From positions 1-64,000 of the forward strand of contig WION01000015.1 in assembly GCA_015039365.1 (NCBI GenBank): a stretch of DNA of 64,000 nt. The letters are read 5' to 3'. Each line of letters opens with the position of its first letter. Within the stretch, counting starts at the first letter, position 1. This DNA comes from Amanita rubescens. Taxonomy: Eukaryota > Basidiomycota > Agaricomycetes > Agaricales > Amanitaceae. Below the pieces are notes generated by a model that worked only from the letters and a program-made list of their open reading frames with translations, was not told where the DNA came from and made no database searches. This document shows positions 23,190 to 36,330 of this stretch, piece after piece. The position numbers and the translations under genes are program-made.

Positions 23190-26100
23190 ATGGACGGCGC
23201 ACGTCCTCCACGCTCTGTGCGCCCTGGTCGTTCTCAGCGACAACAACAACAGCGACAATCGGAATCAAGATCACCTGCGCCGCCCTACTCTGAACCACCC
23301 CAAACCCGTCAACGTCCCCCTCTGCCCCGCGGTGATGGCTCCAGAGGCAATGTCACTTTCCAAAATACGGAGCTCGGCGACCGCCAAGCCGAGCTTGACG
23401 CCCAGCGGGAACGGACTATGCACTCTCCCTATCAAAACCAACTCAGCCCGGGCTTCGACTCCGAGGCTGCAGAATTCCTGGACCCTTCAAGGGTGGGCAG
23501 AAAGAAGAGTCTCGTTCGGCCTGACCGGGAGAGGATCGAACCTGGCCACAGGCAGTGGCATTATCGTGCGCACGCGACTCAGGCGGTGGAAGGCAATGAA
23601 AGAGTAGATCTTTTACCATCCTGTATGTGTCTTGCTTTGTGACATCAGAATCATCTCGCTGGACTAAGACTCTCCATTTAGCAACCGGCAATTATCCTCA
23701 AGGTTTGAAACGTGGTCGCTCACTTCTTGCCAGGGACCAGGATGTGCACGAATCTGGTTTAGCCATATTCAAGCGGACTGCCACCTTGCGCCGGAAAAAG
23801 GTTCGCCCGTCAGACACAACACCACCATCCGAAGCCACGGTAGAGAAGAAAAATAGAGGGTGTTGGAAGGGGCCTGGTCCTGGTGGTCCTTGGATGATGT
23901 ATTGCTATATTCTCACAATCTGGGTGCCACCGTTCTTACTTGAAGCATGCGGTAAGTTTGCCGTGCTGGCAAGTGATCCGTATTAATTTCCATTTTCAGG
24001 CATCAGGACGCCTGAACGGAAGCGTGCTTGGCGTGAAAAAATGGGTCTTCTGTCGATCATCCTTGTCCTCATGGCTGGAGTCGGTTTCCTGACGTTCGGT
24101 TTTACACAAACAGTCTGCGGGAAACCGCCGAATAGCTACTATGGTGGCGGCATTGGATTAGAATCCGTCGTCATTCATGGCTACGACTACGATATGAGCA
24201 CATTTATGCACCCCGCCGTAGGGCCATTCAATGGAAACACGAATCCTCTGTTGACCGGCGGCTACAATATCGCTGGGAACGATATCTCGTTCATGTTCCA
24301 AAATGTCGACCAGAATTGCCTCGGGCTTATCACAACGGCTTCAGGATCTAGCATTTCCGGTAGTTCAAATTCACCGAACTGGTATTTTCCTTGCAATGTT
24401 ATTCCCCATCAGGGTGCGCTACCACCGAACGAGACAGGATATGACAGCTCGTACTTTTGCCACGTATCGAGTCAAGCTAGAAGCTTGTTAACAGAAATGA
24501 ACCCGCAAGGCCAAGTTTACTATTCGTGGGAGGATGTGGCACAAACTTCAAACAATTTTGCCGTCTTTGAATCGTACGTCTGGGACATCTTTCGCTGTGG
24601 CTAACACTTAATGATTGTTATCAGGAGCATACTTAACTTGAACCTCCTGCAGTGGCTAAATTCTTCACAAGTCAGCTATCCTTCCATCTTTGACGAAATG
24701 GCGAAGGCCAACGGCACATTTAACGGCAAAGATCTCAGCATGTACTTGATGCGCACAAATCAGCGTAATATTGGACAATGCTTGCAAGACATCGTGACAG
24801 TTGGCTTTATTGATACCAGTTCCATTGGTTGTGTTGCCTCGGACGTTGTGCTATATCTTTCTTTGATATTTATCATTGGTGTCGTCGCAATCAGGTTCGG
24901 AATGGCGGTCCTGTTCTCGTGGTTCTTCTCTTGGAAGATTGGCAACTTTCCTCAAGAAACATATGAGCAACGCATGCGTCGAATTAACGAGATTGAAGAC
25001 TGGTCAAACGATATAAATCGCCCAGCACCTGGCGAATATCGGCCAAATGTCACCAAGAATGGGCTAAACAAGGGCAAGTCTTTTGGCTCGAAACTATTCC
25101 CCAGGCACTCCCGATTTACACCATCGGAGCCCGTGCTCAGATCTCGCCCGGGAACGACTTATGGAATGTTAGATTCTACGTCCCCTTCAAACTGGAAACG
25201 CGCAACCTCGTACGCACCTTCTACCAAAGTGTCACTCACAAAAGGGACACCACCCGACTCGCCCAATTACCGTCACTCGAGGAGCACAATGTCACTTGTG
25301 GAACGTAATGCTGCCTTTGTGGACACTCCATGCCCATTCCCATTGCACAATGTCGTGCCGCAGCCGCCGGCTGATTACGAGCCCTTCAATTTCCGGCTTG
25401 CTCATACCATCTGTCTCGTCACCGCTTATTCCGAATCGGTCGGGGGTCTAAGAACCACCATTGATTCCCTGGCAACCACAGATTACCCGAATAGCCATAA
25501 ACTTATCTTAGTCATCGCAGACGGAATGGTCAAAGGCGCTGGAAACGATATGACCACGCCGGACATCTGTCTGACCATGATGAAGGACTTTGTAATCCAG
25601 CCAAATGACGTCGAGCCACATTCCTACGTTGCTATTGCCGATGGACATAAGCGTCACAATATGGCGAAGGTCTATGCGGGTTTCTATGACTACGATGATG
25701 CGACGGTCGAACGATCAAAGCAACAACGCGTGCCGATGGTTCTTGTTGCTAAAGTCGGTAATCCTCTTGAAGCAAATGACGGCAAGCCCGGTAACCGCGG
25801 AAAGCGAGACAGTCAGATCGTGCTGATGGCATTCCTGCAAAAGGTCATGTTTGATGAACGGATGACGATGTTCGAGTACGAGTTTTTCAATTCGGTTTGG
25901 AGGGCGACTGGCGTGAGCCCAGATCGCTACGAATTGGTGCTTTGCGTCGATGCGGACACTAAGGTGTTCCCTGATTCCTTGACAAGGATGGTGTGCTGCA
26001 TGGTACATGATGAAGAGATCATGGGTTTGTGTGGAGAGACGAAGATCGCGAACAAGTCCCAGTCGTTTGTTACCATGATGCAAGGTGAGTAACTGGTATT

Positions 26101-27780
26101 TTATATTGGTCCGTGTCTGAGATGGGATATGATCCAGTGTTTGAGTACTATATCTCGCATCATATGACCAAGGCCTTCGAGTCCATGTTCGGAGGCGTTA
26201 CCTGTTTGCCTGGATGTTTCAGTATGTATCGGATCAAGGCGCCCAGAGGGGATTCAGGATACTGGGTACCGATCTTGGCCAACCCCGACATTGTTGAACA
26301 CTACTCCGAGAACGTGGTTGATACCCTGCACAAGAAGAACCTCCTGCTTCTGGGAGAGGATCGATACTTGACCACTCTTATGCTCAAGACGTTCCCCAAG
26401 CGCAAGAACATATTTTGTCCTCAGGCAGTTTGTAAGACGGTCGTACCGGATACGTTCCGTGTGTTGCTTTCTCAGCGGAGACGGTGGATCAACTCGACCG
26501 TGCATAATCTGGCGGAACTGCTTCTTGTCCGGGATCTATGCGGAACGTTCTGCTTCTCGATGCAGTTCGTCGTCGGTATGGAGTTGGCGGGAACACTTGT
26601 GCTCCCTGCCGCTATTTCATTCACGTTATACCTGATTATCGACTCGATTATCCCCGGCCACACTAGCACCACCATTCCACTTGTCCTTCTCGGCATTGTA
26701 CTTGGTTTGCCCGGTTTGTTGATTATTGTCACTTCGCGCAAAGTTGCCTATGTTTGGTGGATGGTTGTATATCTTTTATCCCTGCCGATTTGGAACGGAG
26801 TTTTGCCCGCATATGCGTTTTGGCACTTTGATGACTTTTCGTGGGGTCAGACGCGAGTTGTTACTGGTGACAAGGGAGGTGATCATGGAGATAAAGAGGG
26901 AGAGTTTGATTCATCACATATTGTTATGAAGCGGTGGGCGGAGTTTGAGCGAGAGAGGAGGTCGAAGAGCGGAACTCAATCCAGGGATTCGACGTATAAG
27001 TGAGTTTTCAAGTTTTCCTTTCGAATGGACCCCTGACTTGACGATAGATATGACAGTAACCGCTATTCAATGACATCCAATTCCGACGGTACACATCAGC
27101 CAACTGGTTACGACGGCAGCACTATGGAGTCGTCCGCATACATGAACAGTGGAAGCCAGCGGCCTAAATACGACAGTAATGCCGTGCTTATGCTTCCCGC
27201 GCCTCTAGCAGCAAACAAACCAATGATGTCCTCCGCGTCTACGGTTGGCGGACGCACAAGCGAAGACAACATTTTGTCTGACAGCGGCTCGTATTCAAAT
27301 CAACGTCTCTTGTCAGACCAGTACAGCGACTCGTATGAATCGATGTCACCTGCTATACCGGTGGTGTCACCTACACTTGTGCCGTTTGAGGCGCCTATAC
27401 CCCGCGGACGGAATACGGTATCCAGCCCACAACAATATTTCGAAGGGAACCCGTTCCGATCTGTGCCTACATCACCGGCGACGTACGAGTCTGAAGTATG
27501 GAGCCCAGATTCGTCGGATGAGATGGCTGGGTCGGAAAGTCGACATGGGACGAGCAGCAACCAGAACCATAATGGAGCATCTCGCGGAATACGCCTGACA
27601 GATATTGGACCTGTTGCTGGACCTGAAGGTGGCGTTCGTCGAGTTGCAAGACAGAGTCGGCAACGACCGCCTTCTGTAGGGCCCCAGCAAAACAGGTATT
27701 CCCGCAATTCAGGGACGTTTGGTTTGCCTCCAGGTGCTGCAGCTCCGCAACCATACACATACGGTAGTGGTGGGTTCTGA
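23190..27780 (+). CDS. Chitin synthase, class IV (Chs3/ChsE type)
   Basis: Polymerises UDP-GlcNAc into chitin at the plasma membrane. Six exons (23190-23622, 23682-23951, 24000-24573, 24625-26084, 26138-26999, 27048-27780) sum to 1443 residues. After a disordered Arg/Pro-rich N-terminus come membrane segments ([40 protein letters not shown]), a large extracytoplasmic region and another segment ([20 protein letters not shown]). The GT2 catalytic core contains [43 protein letters not shown] and the product-site QRRRW in [13 protein letters not shown]. Several membrane segments and a Ser/Pro-rich tail of about 240 residues follow. The [15 protein letters not shown] context is characteristic of class IV. 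In yeasts class IV enzymes need Chs4-type regulators, and in Cryptococcus the class IV enzyme Chs3 supplies chitin for chitosan. The long C-terminal tail is unusual for the class and worth transcript support. Confidence 0.95.
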
Positions 27781-28152
27781 TATTCTTGACTTTTATTTTC
27801 GATTTTCGGTTTCTTTGAACTATTTATTACCCTACGATGCAAGACAGTCCAGGACCTAACTATTCCCGTAGTATCTTGATAAGGCTTATTATCCCCCCCC
27901 CACCTTATCCCCGCAACACACCCTTTACCCTGAGATGATTTCGTACAGAACATTGGACACAGACTGTTTTCTATTTTACTATCTTAGTCTCTCCTTTTTT
28001 TTTCGCAGAAAAACGACCTAGTGTACGGAAAGGGAATGGTTGTACAAGAATATAGATATTTGGAAAGCAGGGTGCAGCCAAACAAAGTATTAAAGTTGGA
28101 CAATTAACGAGCAAGGTCGGGCACGTTGTAAGCGTGTAGCGCTCCCGCACCC
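27781..28152. other. Tandem intergenic spacer
   Basis: Chitin synthase 3' UTR and the promoter of the Whi2-like gene. Homopolymer runs of C (about 27894-27901) and T (about 27995-28003) are present. No gene is seen. Confidence 0.5.
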
Positions 28153-29338
28153 ATGTCTGTCGCTGGTCCCTCCGCCGCCTCCCCCATTACTCAGGTCCAG
28201 CAGGGTCCTATAAATGTCAACCTGCAGCCCCAGCTGCTGACGAGACTCCTTCTCGACTTGCGCGGCAAACGGTTTGAAGTGGACAGAGAAACAATTATGA
28301 ACTTACCTGAGTCGGTTTTGCTATGCTTGTTCCCAAATGGGCTGGTACTTAGTCGGCAAAATGGTGTGCCAGACGAGGAGGGGAATGAGGAGGAAGAGGA
28401 TGTGTATTCTGTTGACGTGAGTGGTATTTGGCGTATATGGCTCTCCTTCATGTCGCTCATATTGGGGGTGTATAGTTTGACCCTGATTGTTTCCAATACG
28501 TGTTGAACTTTTTCCGAAATGCATCTGATGCGTTTTATGGGACGAGTACGACGCCAGGGTTGTTCAGCGCTCAGCAGCACCTGCTTGATGCTTCACCAAC
28601 TGAATATCAAATGAATGCGTCGGTGCAGAATCCACTTTTGACGAAGCAGGCTATTATTGTGTTGAGGGAAGAGTTGGAGTATTTTTCTATCCCCCCTAAA
28701 GATTCGCCGGCCTCCACGGACAAGAATGGAATTGCAAACGAGGTGTTGGTTCATATTAAGAAACGGTCGGGGGGTTATTTGATGGATAAAAGGAATATAT
28801 TCACGGCGTTGCAGAGGAATGTGAACAAGGAGAACAATATGGCGGAACAGCACTTGATCGATATGTTATGTATGAGGTATGGGATGATTTGCTATCTATC
28901 AAGGGGGGCACGCGTTTCATAAACATTTATAGCGGATTCAACCGGGACGACGAATGGGGTTTCCGAGCTCTGGAACCTTCGCGGTGCTGCATTTCGTCAA
29001 TCGCTCTCGTGTTACTCAAGACCGGCATCATTCACCCGAATGGGAAGCCGGTCGAGATCGACTACGGTCAGATGGCTACGGCACAGAAGTTATTGTTGTT
29101 CTGGAGAAAACCCGCGGTGAGTTCGGACCCCGAGCGTCTAGGACTAGTCGGCTAAATTTGGGTATGCGAAGCGCAAGTGCTGGTGGGACGGCAGTGATGT
29201 CGAGTTACCGGCAGCGAACGGGCAGCCTGGAGCGACGATTAAGCTGTGGGCGCGCCGTGTATGGACGCTTGAACTCAGCTTGGTACGTACCTTGGCGTAT
29301 TTGATAGGTGGCAACGCTGACAGCGGGCGCAGGTGTAA
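28153..29338 (+). CDS. Whi2-like BTB/POZ protein
   Basis: Exons 28153-28416, 28476-28876, 28933-29116 and 29172-29282, with a last six coding bases at 29333-29338, give 321 residues. If the last intron is retained the frame instead runs to 29354. The N-terminal half is a T1/KCTD-type BTB fold: FEVDRETIMNLPESVLLCLF, PNGLVL, then DPDCFQYVLNFFRNA. The C-terminal half has RALEPSRCCISSIALVLLKT and ends ARRVWTLELSL. This is the layout of fungal Whi2, which with Psr phosphatases promotes the general stress response and restrains TORC1 under amino-acid limitation in yeast. The link to Whi2 is by recognition of the LPESVLLCLFPNG motif. A related BTB protein with another role cannot be excluded. Confidence 0.8.
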
Positions 29339-29579
29339 AAAGGAAATTTGTTGAGGGATTGATGTGGGCGCTAGGATACTCGAGTGTATTTGTGTTGGGA
29401 TACCCACGGAGGCGTGCCTAATAGTTCTCAGTCGGGATTACTTTATCTTCCTCCTTTCCTTGTAGCCTTGAGGCCTCCTCGAGGTCGTTCCAGCTGCCTC
29501 CCATCGATTGCAAAATTACCAGGAACCTTATTTAATCTTCTGTATAAGTATTTATACTCTCCTCGTGCGATTCAACCCA

Positions 29580-32160
29580 ATGTCTCTTTCACCCCCTCCA
29601 TCGTACTCTTTCTATGTATCAACCTCTGGCTCTTCATCCTCTTCCGGCTCTCGCAAATCTTTACGCAAACACCGTTCCAACACGTCTCATGACCCGGAAA
29701 AGGATACAGCCGACCTCAGGTCCATTGCGAGCGGACATTCAGGGTCCACAGCGCGTACCCAACTATCCTCCAGGTCAGACACACTCAAGATGGCCATCCG
29801 TACAGATTTGGCAGATAAAAAGGGCGTCAAGGTCACTCGTCGGGCCAGGTGCACCCCCGAGTTTCTCGAAGAAATCGCCAAGACCGGAGCTCCGCACAAT
29901 CTCAAAACGCGTGCTGAATCCTCCTTCAGGGTTGTCTATGGGCTTGAGGCAGAAACTCTTTTCGACCAGTTCGTTGGGTAAGTCGGCTCGTGTTTCCGTC
30001 CAGGCGTACACACTGATCCCGGTTGCTTTTGTTTTTTCTTTCTTGGCGTCCTTTGTTCTTTTGTTGTTACGTTGGCTATCGTTAACTGCCTACATTTATC
30101 CCTGTGTCGCCATGTGGGCGTTTGCTGGGCTTTCTTTTCGGTTTTCATGCGAGACAGAGAGTTAGCTTCTGGAGACGAGAAGGCTTTACGAGACTATGGC
30201 CGTCAATACTTGTCAAACCCGGTAGTGTTCGCTTTCAGCTTTATACACGCCGGCAGAAGAATGGTGGATTATTATATGACATGGAGGGGAAAAGTAGTGA
30301 GTTTTGATTCCTCATGTCCTTCCTGATCGCTCATTGCACCTGCTAGCCACGCATAAGGGACCGTAGAGGTGATCTCTATTGATCAATGGTCTTAAAGTAT
30401 TGGTGTAACATGAATGTTAGACCATCGGCGCAGTTTCCTGGATTCCGAATTCAAACGGGTAGCAAAATCGCTGGATCAGCATTATAAGTATGTATCGCAA
30501 TTCTGACCAATCCTCCGATTAATCGGGATCTACAGGAATATTATATCTGTAGTTGATAACTCTACTCCGACATCAGAACCTGCGCGACTACCAGAAACAT
30601 CGAAACGCCACCAACAGCCGCCTAAACCCCAAGGTAAATGCCGACTACATTACTCCTATCATACAGCTTGACTTACGTGGTTGTCGATTTAGCGAAGGAA
30701 GAACCACCGGAACCACCCAAGTCACCAAGCGCAGTGTCAGTTCTTGGATCTAATCAATTGAAAAAACGATAATGCTGACACCTCCTGACATTCTAGTTCT
30801 GCTACCGACAGCGTGGTTTCCCTACCCCTTCTGAATATGGTGCGTAATGTGCCTTTTGGTAATCGACGTAAGGAGATTTGCTTTATCCCGACGTTAAGAC
30901 GCCCGTTACTAAATTTGCACCGATTATCTGTCAGAACTTCTACGTGTTACGAATCCGGACAGGACTTCTATGTGGGTTGGCTGTTTCCATTCGGGTTACT
31001 GTGTCGATACTAATATCCCACAGCTTGTCGGATGCCGATACGCCGGCCCCTTCCACTCCTCGGATTCTCGAAACGATCGCCGAAGCAGCTGAGACTGTGA
31101 CAGGTAGAGTGATAGATCAGTTCGATATCCACGATAGAACTAAATTATTTTTGGTAGCACCATTGACAGAATCCCCTACAGCTCTCCATACGTCCGCACA
31201 GGCCGACGTCGGGAAGAGTCCGAAATCGCGCCACAGGTACATTTTTTGACTGGCAGTTGACTTGTCAGCGGGCTGACTCCTAGTCAAGGCCAAGTTCTGT
31301 CAAAGAGAACCGCAAGAGTCATTCTGACGGTTCTCGCACCAACCCTGACAAGGAAAAGAAGAGTTCCGGTGCCAAGGACGAGCGGAGGCACTCATCGCAC
31401 AGTCATGAAGAGCGTAAGCATCGGAGTGACGATGATGCTTCTCACAAGCATAGTTCAAAGAGGCATCATCATGACAAGGACAAGGATAGAAATAAGGACA
31501 AAGACAAGGACAAGGACAGGCATGACAAAAGCGACAGCGAAGCGGCATCTGAGTTTACCATCGTCTTACTGGACGACCAGGCGGAAAAGGATCTCCTGTC
31601 TTGGCACGGGTAAGTTCCTTGCTTTCTCCTTTTGATTCATTTCTCACAAAAAGTATACCAGTCTGAACCGCACCGATGTCAATACCACGCCCCGTCATAC
31701 CGTCTCCATCAACGACTCGCCTTGGACCGGCCCGTTGGTCAATGCGAACAAGATCATATTCCACACCCAGTCACGGCAAGGGCCAGTGCATGAAACCCCC
31801 TTTACAGATGACGAGGAATCGGACGAGGACGATTATGAATACTGGCAAGGCAACACGAGTGTCATTCCACCTGGCTTCCTGGATGGAATGCAGCCCTTCA
31901 CATCGCCTGCCCCATCTATGCCCGTCCCGTTGCCGTATACGGGTTCGAACTACAGCTCGGCGAGTCCTGTCCCCAACTTAGTACGATCCACCTCCTCGAG
32001 GCAATCATATCGGACCGCATATACCTACCCCGTCCACCGATCGCCATCAGCATCGTCTACTTCTTCGTACGTCCCGGCGTGGATCGACCCGCGCCACTAT
32101 GATACGCCACTGACGGTGATGCAAACCCCACTGTCCTATCATACCGCGACTCCTTATTGA
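29580..32160 (+). CDS. Orphan disordered multi-exon protein
   Basis: ATG at 29580 opens a Ser-rich N-terminus (SYSFYVSTSGSSSSSGSRKS), preceded by a TATA-like tract (near 29541-29558). A folded-looking segment follows (RRARCTPEFLEEIAKTGAP). Later exons include FLDSEFKRVAKSLDQHYK (near 30440-30490), DTPAPSTPRILETIAEAA, a charged His/Lys/Asp repeat (HHHDKDKDRNKDKDKDKD) and, from 31300 to 32160, FTIVLLDDQAEKDLLSWHG, TPFTDDEESDEDDYEYW and a Pro/Ser/Tyr-rich end. I have not fixed every intron between 29980 and 31300, so the middle is approximate. No known domain is recognised. The pattern of conserved-looking blocks inside disorder suggests a real, perhaps basidiomycete-specific, protein. It is not a mobile element. 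Confidence 0.65.
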
Positions 32161-33168
32161 GAAACTCGCGACAACTCATATTGGCGCTCGTGCCTCTCCC
32201 TGTCTTCTCTTTTTCGCGTTTCAAAATGATCAGATACCCGTGCTGTTATCGCCTCCCCATTTATCCATCTTGCTCATCGTCTGTTCCTGTCATCTGCGTA
32301 TACCGTCCGCTCTGTTCGCCCCCCCGTCCAAGTGGCCCGCTTCTGCTTCTTTCGACAACCACTATCGTTCTTTCCATGCTTTCCCCCGTAAACCCCCCGG
32401 CTCTTCCTAGCATTGTACTATTTAAATCCACAAACCATCCAAGATGCATGCATGCCTATATCACCAACTTCATCATACCCCAGTCTGTTCTTCTGTTCTT
32501 TTTCCTCTTTTAGCATGACTCGAGAAGCTGTTGCTGTTATGCTGTGATACTTGTATCCAGTCCAAGTAAGTAGTAAATATGTGCCGTGTACTAGCTGAAA
32601 GTAGTACGATTGCCATAGTAGTAAGATTAGCTGTTGTGATTGTACCCGACTATTTCTGGTAATCATTAATTGGCCAGACTTGCCTATATGGTCGAATTGT
32701 TATGTTAGGGTTTCATGTGTTGCTGATCCGACCCAAGTTGCTTGTTGGAGTAACGAGATGATAAGGATAGCGACTCCGGAAGAACGGGTAATGTGTCCCC
32801 GGGACACGGGACCGGTAGTGATCGTTAAACGTTAAACGGCAACCGGGAGCGTTTACTGCGGCACACAAGCGACCGGAGCTACAAAATAGTGTCTATTAAA
32901 AGTGCAAAAAGTATTCTTAGTGCAATGGTGTCAATGTCATCTAGCATTGTATCGTGGTAGTCCAAAGTTCGACTGTCCCTATAGTGCGCTGCACAACTAG
33001 TAGGGGAGTAGTCCTGTGCGTACGGGTAACAAACAGGGTAGCTTGTATCGTTTGGTACCATCTACCCGGAATCGTCGTCAACCGTGGTGATCATTAGTCC
33101 AAGGAGCAACCCAAAGTCCAAAATAGAAACAGTAAAATGCTACGACTCCGTGCATCTTCAAAAACGGT
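32161..33168. other. Convergent 3' intergenic region
   Basis: Lies between the 3' ends of the orphan gene and the chitin deacetylase. The first 350 bases are pyrimidine-rich on the plus strand (probable 3' UTR). A near-perfect 15-base palindrome is present at 32793-32807 and a direct GTTAAAC repeat near 32824-32837. No coding signal was found. Confidence 0.45.
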
Positions 33169-35278
33169 TCATACACCAACGGCGCCGAGGATGACACCGA
33201 TAAGTCCCACTAGAATCGATGCGGGCAGCCCGGGTGAGAACTTTGGTGCGGCGCCATTGAAGGGCACGTATGCAGAACCGGAGGAGCTGCCGCCAGAGGA
33301 GTTGAAGGCCGAGCCAGTCTCACCCCCTGTTAGGTTAGCACCGTTTGGCTGTGAAACGATTATTCAGTTTAACTATGTTGGCGGTTAGAAAAGTGTTTAT
33401 ACCCCAATTGACCTCGCAGTGTCTGTGAAAGCGCAGGTGGTAGAAGTGCAGATGCAATCGCCTTTAATCGGGTCCCAGAAAGGTGTAGAGCAGTTGGTGG
33501 GGACTAGAGCGAGTCATGAGGTCATCTACATCAATATGAATACAAAGATACGTACGACGGTATCGCGGGCTCTGACCACTGACGACTGCTTGAGGAGGAT
33601 TCGGATCGCTGGGCGTAGGCTCAGTTTGGGGACAGCCGTACTGTACGATAATGCGTTATAACAAAATCTTAGGTTGTGCGAGTAATCAAACGTACGCAGG
33701 TGAAGAATGGGAAATCAGAAAAGTCGCAGTGCGCCAGTAGGCCATTTTCGTTCTGAGGAATGCCATTGCAAATCTGGAGCGACGAGCTGACATCAGGCGT
33801 TGAACATTGAAGCGCAGCGACCTGGCCTAGTTGAGACACTGGAACGGGGTTCCGCATCCAACTAAGCAGTTGTGCATTAGAAACGATCCACACTGGTATC
33901 ATATCAATCAATAAGGTGGTCGCTTGCAGCCGAGACATGCACATACCATCTTGCTGTTCTTGTGCCCAGTCCAGGAACGCATTAATCATAGCGATCATAT
34001 TTGGGTCGGGGTTAACACCTGGGTAGGTCAACTAATGTCAAGCATCTCAATCATTCGTCCGGTATACCATATATTCGTGAACGCACAGAAAGATGTACAG
34101 GATGGGTGTAGAGACCAACCGGTTGGCGGTTCCCTGTATAGTGAGCGGTAAAGGTGTTCTTCATGTACTCCAGCGTGGCGGTGTTGTTGATTGTGCTCGC
34201 GCCATTAGCAGTATCGCTGTCGAATTGCAAACATCAACGCGGTCGTCCTCACGATCATCTACAAGTACTTACAGCCAAGGGTCCATCAGATGTACGCCAT
34301 TCGCTCCACGCTCATCGAAGAAACCATACATGGGCATTTCCCAAAAACCAGGCAACTTAAGTTGACCTTGGCAAAGGCCAGGGACGCCAATACAATCATT
34401 GGCGAAACCGTAGTCCAAGGTATAGGGCCAGTAGGCATCAGTTCCTGGATCCGTCACGGGAATGGCGGCAGCTGAAGACGAATCATATGTGAATTCCGCT
34501 TCATATAAAAGTCGAAGGGTATCAGGTGTGTAATTCAGGTATGGTGCACGGAAGCCCTGGATCTCCGTGAACGGGATTCCAGCTAGCGCATTAAGCGCAA
34601 TAATATTGCCGTTTATTTCCTCGGGTGGTGGAGAACCAACATGAGTCATGCTGGTTTTTCTCGTGAGCGAGTATTAGAATGATTCGGCGATTGAACTCAC
34701 GTGTGGTCCGCGATCTCGTTCCCGGCGACATACCAGTCTACCATTACCTCAGTGAATGATCTTTCCATCAAAACGATCGACATACCGGTAACCAAGGTAT
34801 AATTGGTATAGTTAAGGGAAGTGAAGTAAGTCATCTTGGGCGCGCATCCATTGGGATTTTTGCGTTGAGCGAGGAATTGGTTTACGGCGTCAAGTGTGTA
34901 CGATTGTATTGCATCATCGGCAGTGAAGACGATGAACTGAGGGACTTCAGACTAATAATATCCCGATCGGTCGGACAATCCATATGGAATGCAGGTTGAT
35001 TACGGCAAGTTCAAAACGCACCCAAAGTTTACAGAAAAGAATAATGAACACTTTTGAAAAGTTGAATGGGGCTAAATTTGGACACGTACGGGGTTCAAGC
35101 CACCTGGCGGGCTAGTGCTGGCGCAGTTACAGTTAGGCAACTTGCACTGAGTGGCATCGCACGAATAACCAGCCGCCGCTGCGCTGCTGGTCGGCGCGTT
35201 GATGCTTCCATCCTGGGCTAATGCCAAAAATGGTCCAATTGCGAGGAGGACGACTCCGCAGAGTCCTCTTTTGAACAT
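33169..35278 (-). CDS. Secreted GPI-anchored chitin deacetylase (CE4 polysaccharide deacetylase)
   Basis: Start MFKRGLCGVVLLAIGPFLAL is a signal peptide ending near LALAQ. After a short Cys-rich stretch (CDATQCKLPNCNC) the deacetylase fold begins: VPQFIVFTADDAIQSYTLDA holds the catalytic/metal Asp pair (TADD, the TFDD motif). Next is NPNGCAPKMTYFTSLNYTNY, then DWYVAGNEIADHTMTHVG with the metal-binding HxxxH. Further motifs are GFRAPYLNYTPDTLRLL and DSSSAAAIPV. A Cys-rich module (WDPIKGDCICTSTTC) and a Ser/Gly-rich spacer lead to a GPI-type hydrophobic end (FSPGLPASILVGLIGVILGA). The layout with NPNGC and NYTNY resembles the insect-like branch of CE4 rather than the classic yeast Cda. It removes acetyl groups from chitin at the cell surface by family inference. 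Several introns are present, and the exon set near 34030-34270 was not fixed exactly. Confidence 0.88.
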
Positions 35279-36330
35279 GCTGATGGGCAAATGGAGTGGG
35301 CAACGGTGATGCGCTCTAGCGGTGACGTCAACAAATATTATAAGGAATCCCCGAGGTGGAGGAGGTCAGTGAGAGGAGTGAGGCAAATGAGGGTAGGGAG
35401 GCAAGAAGCCTGGCAGTGGGAAATGAGCAGAAGAGGGATGTAAACGTTCGACGCAGCTTGTCCAGACACTTCCGGTGGCTGACTAAGCCCAACTAACTTA
35501 CTTCTATCTTTAGCTTTGTCCTAAAATAGCTTTCCCAAGCGGCCAATCTGCCCGACGCAATTCAACTGGATGACAACCCTTGAAGTGGACACTGGTGTCC
35601 ATTTGCATCATTTCGTACGCACAGGTGTCCAAAAGTGACTGTGGCTACCTGCTTGCTGGCACCACAGGTATATGCACACGTACTATGCTATATATAAACC
35701 CTTTTAGTATATACGCATCAATCCATTTGTGGCCGTGTGCCAAGAGTTGACATGTCTGACATGTCTTCATGTCATGCGTTGGGTGGTGTTCGTGGCATGC
35801 TTGCAGTCATTCGTCGAACGGTAGCGTTGCTTCCATGTTGTAATTCCTCGTCTGTCCACTCAGCTTTGCAGTAGGACCGAGAAGACTCCGAGGCTCAAGT
35901 ATCACGCTTTGATCGCTCTTTAAATAACTCACATTAGGCAACGACGTTATAAGAATAACGTTAATTACACGATTGAAAGTTTTCAGCCTCAGCCCCCACG
36001 ACACTGCGCTGGGTGCGGCACGCATTATGGTATGTAATAAAGAGAACTCATTGCGAGACGCGTTCAACATCCCCAACTAGTACTGGAATGAACCTTTCGG
36101 GAGTCCCATGATGTCTTGCCTTTCAAGCTTCAAGCTTCACCTACCTGTGGCAACGAGGCTGACTTCGTTGAGCCTGTTATTCTCACTCATGCCTTTATCT
36201 GGAGATAGAGTCTATCCTATCCACCTGTCCTGGATTCAGACGTTCTCGATCACTACTCGTCGCCATCAACCTGCCACACTAGATTAACCATTGGCTTTGC
36301 TTTTCAACATCATTTCTACGCCTCTCTCTA
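35279..36330. other. Promoter region of the chitin deacetylase and spacer
   Basis: Contains the minus-strand promoter of the deacetylase. A TATATATAAA stretch at about 35687-35698 lies far from both starts. A tandem CTTCAAGCTTCAAGCTTCA is present near 36122-36140. The minus ORF at 35807-36076 shows no recognisable domain. Confidence 0.4.
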
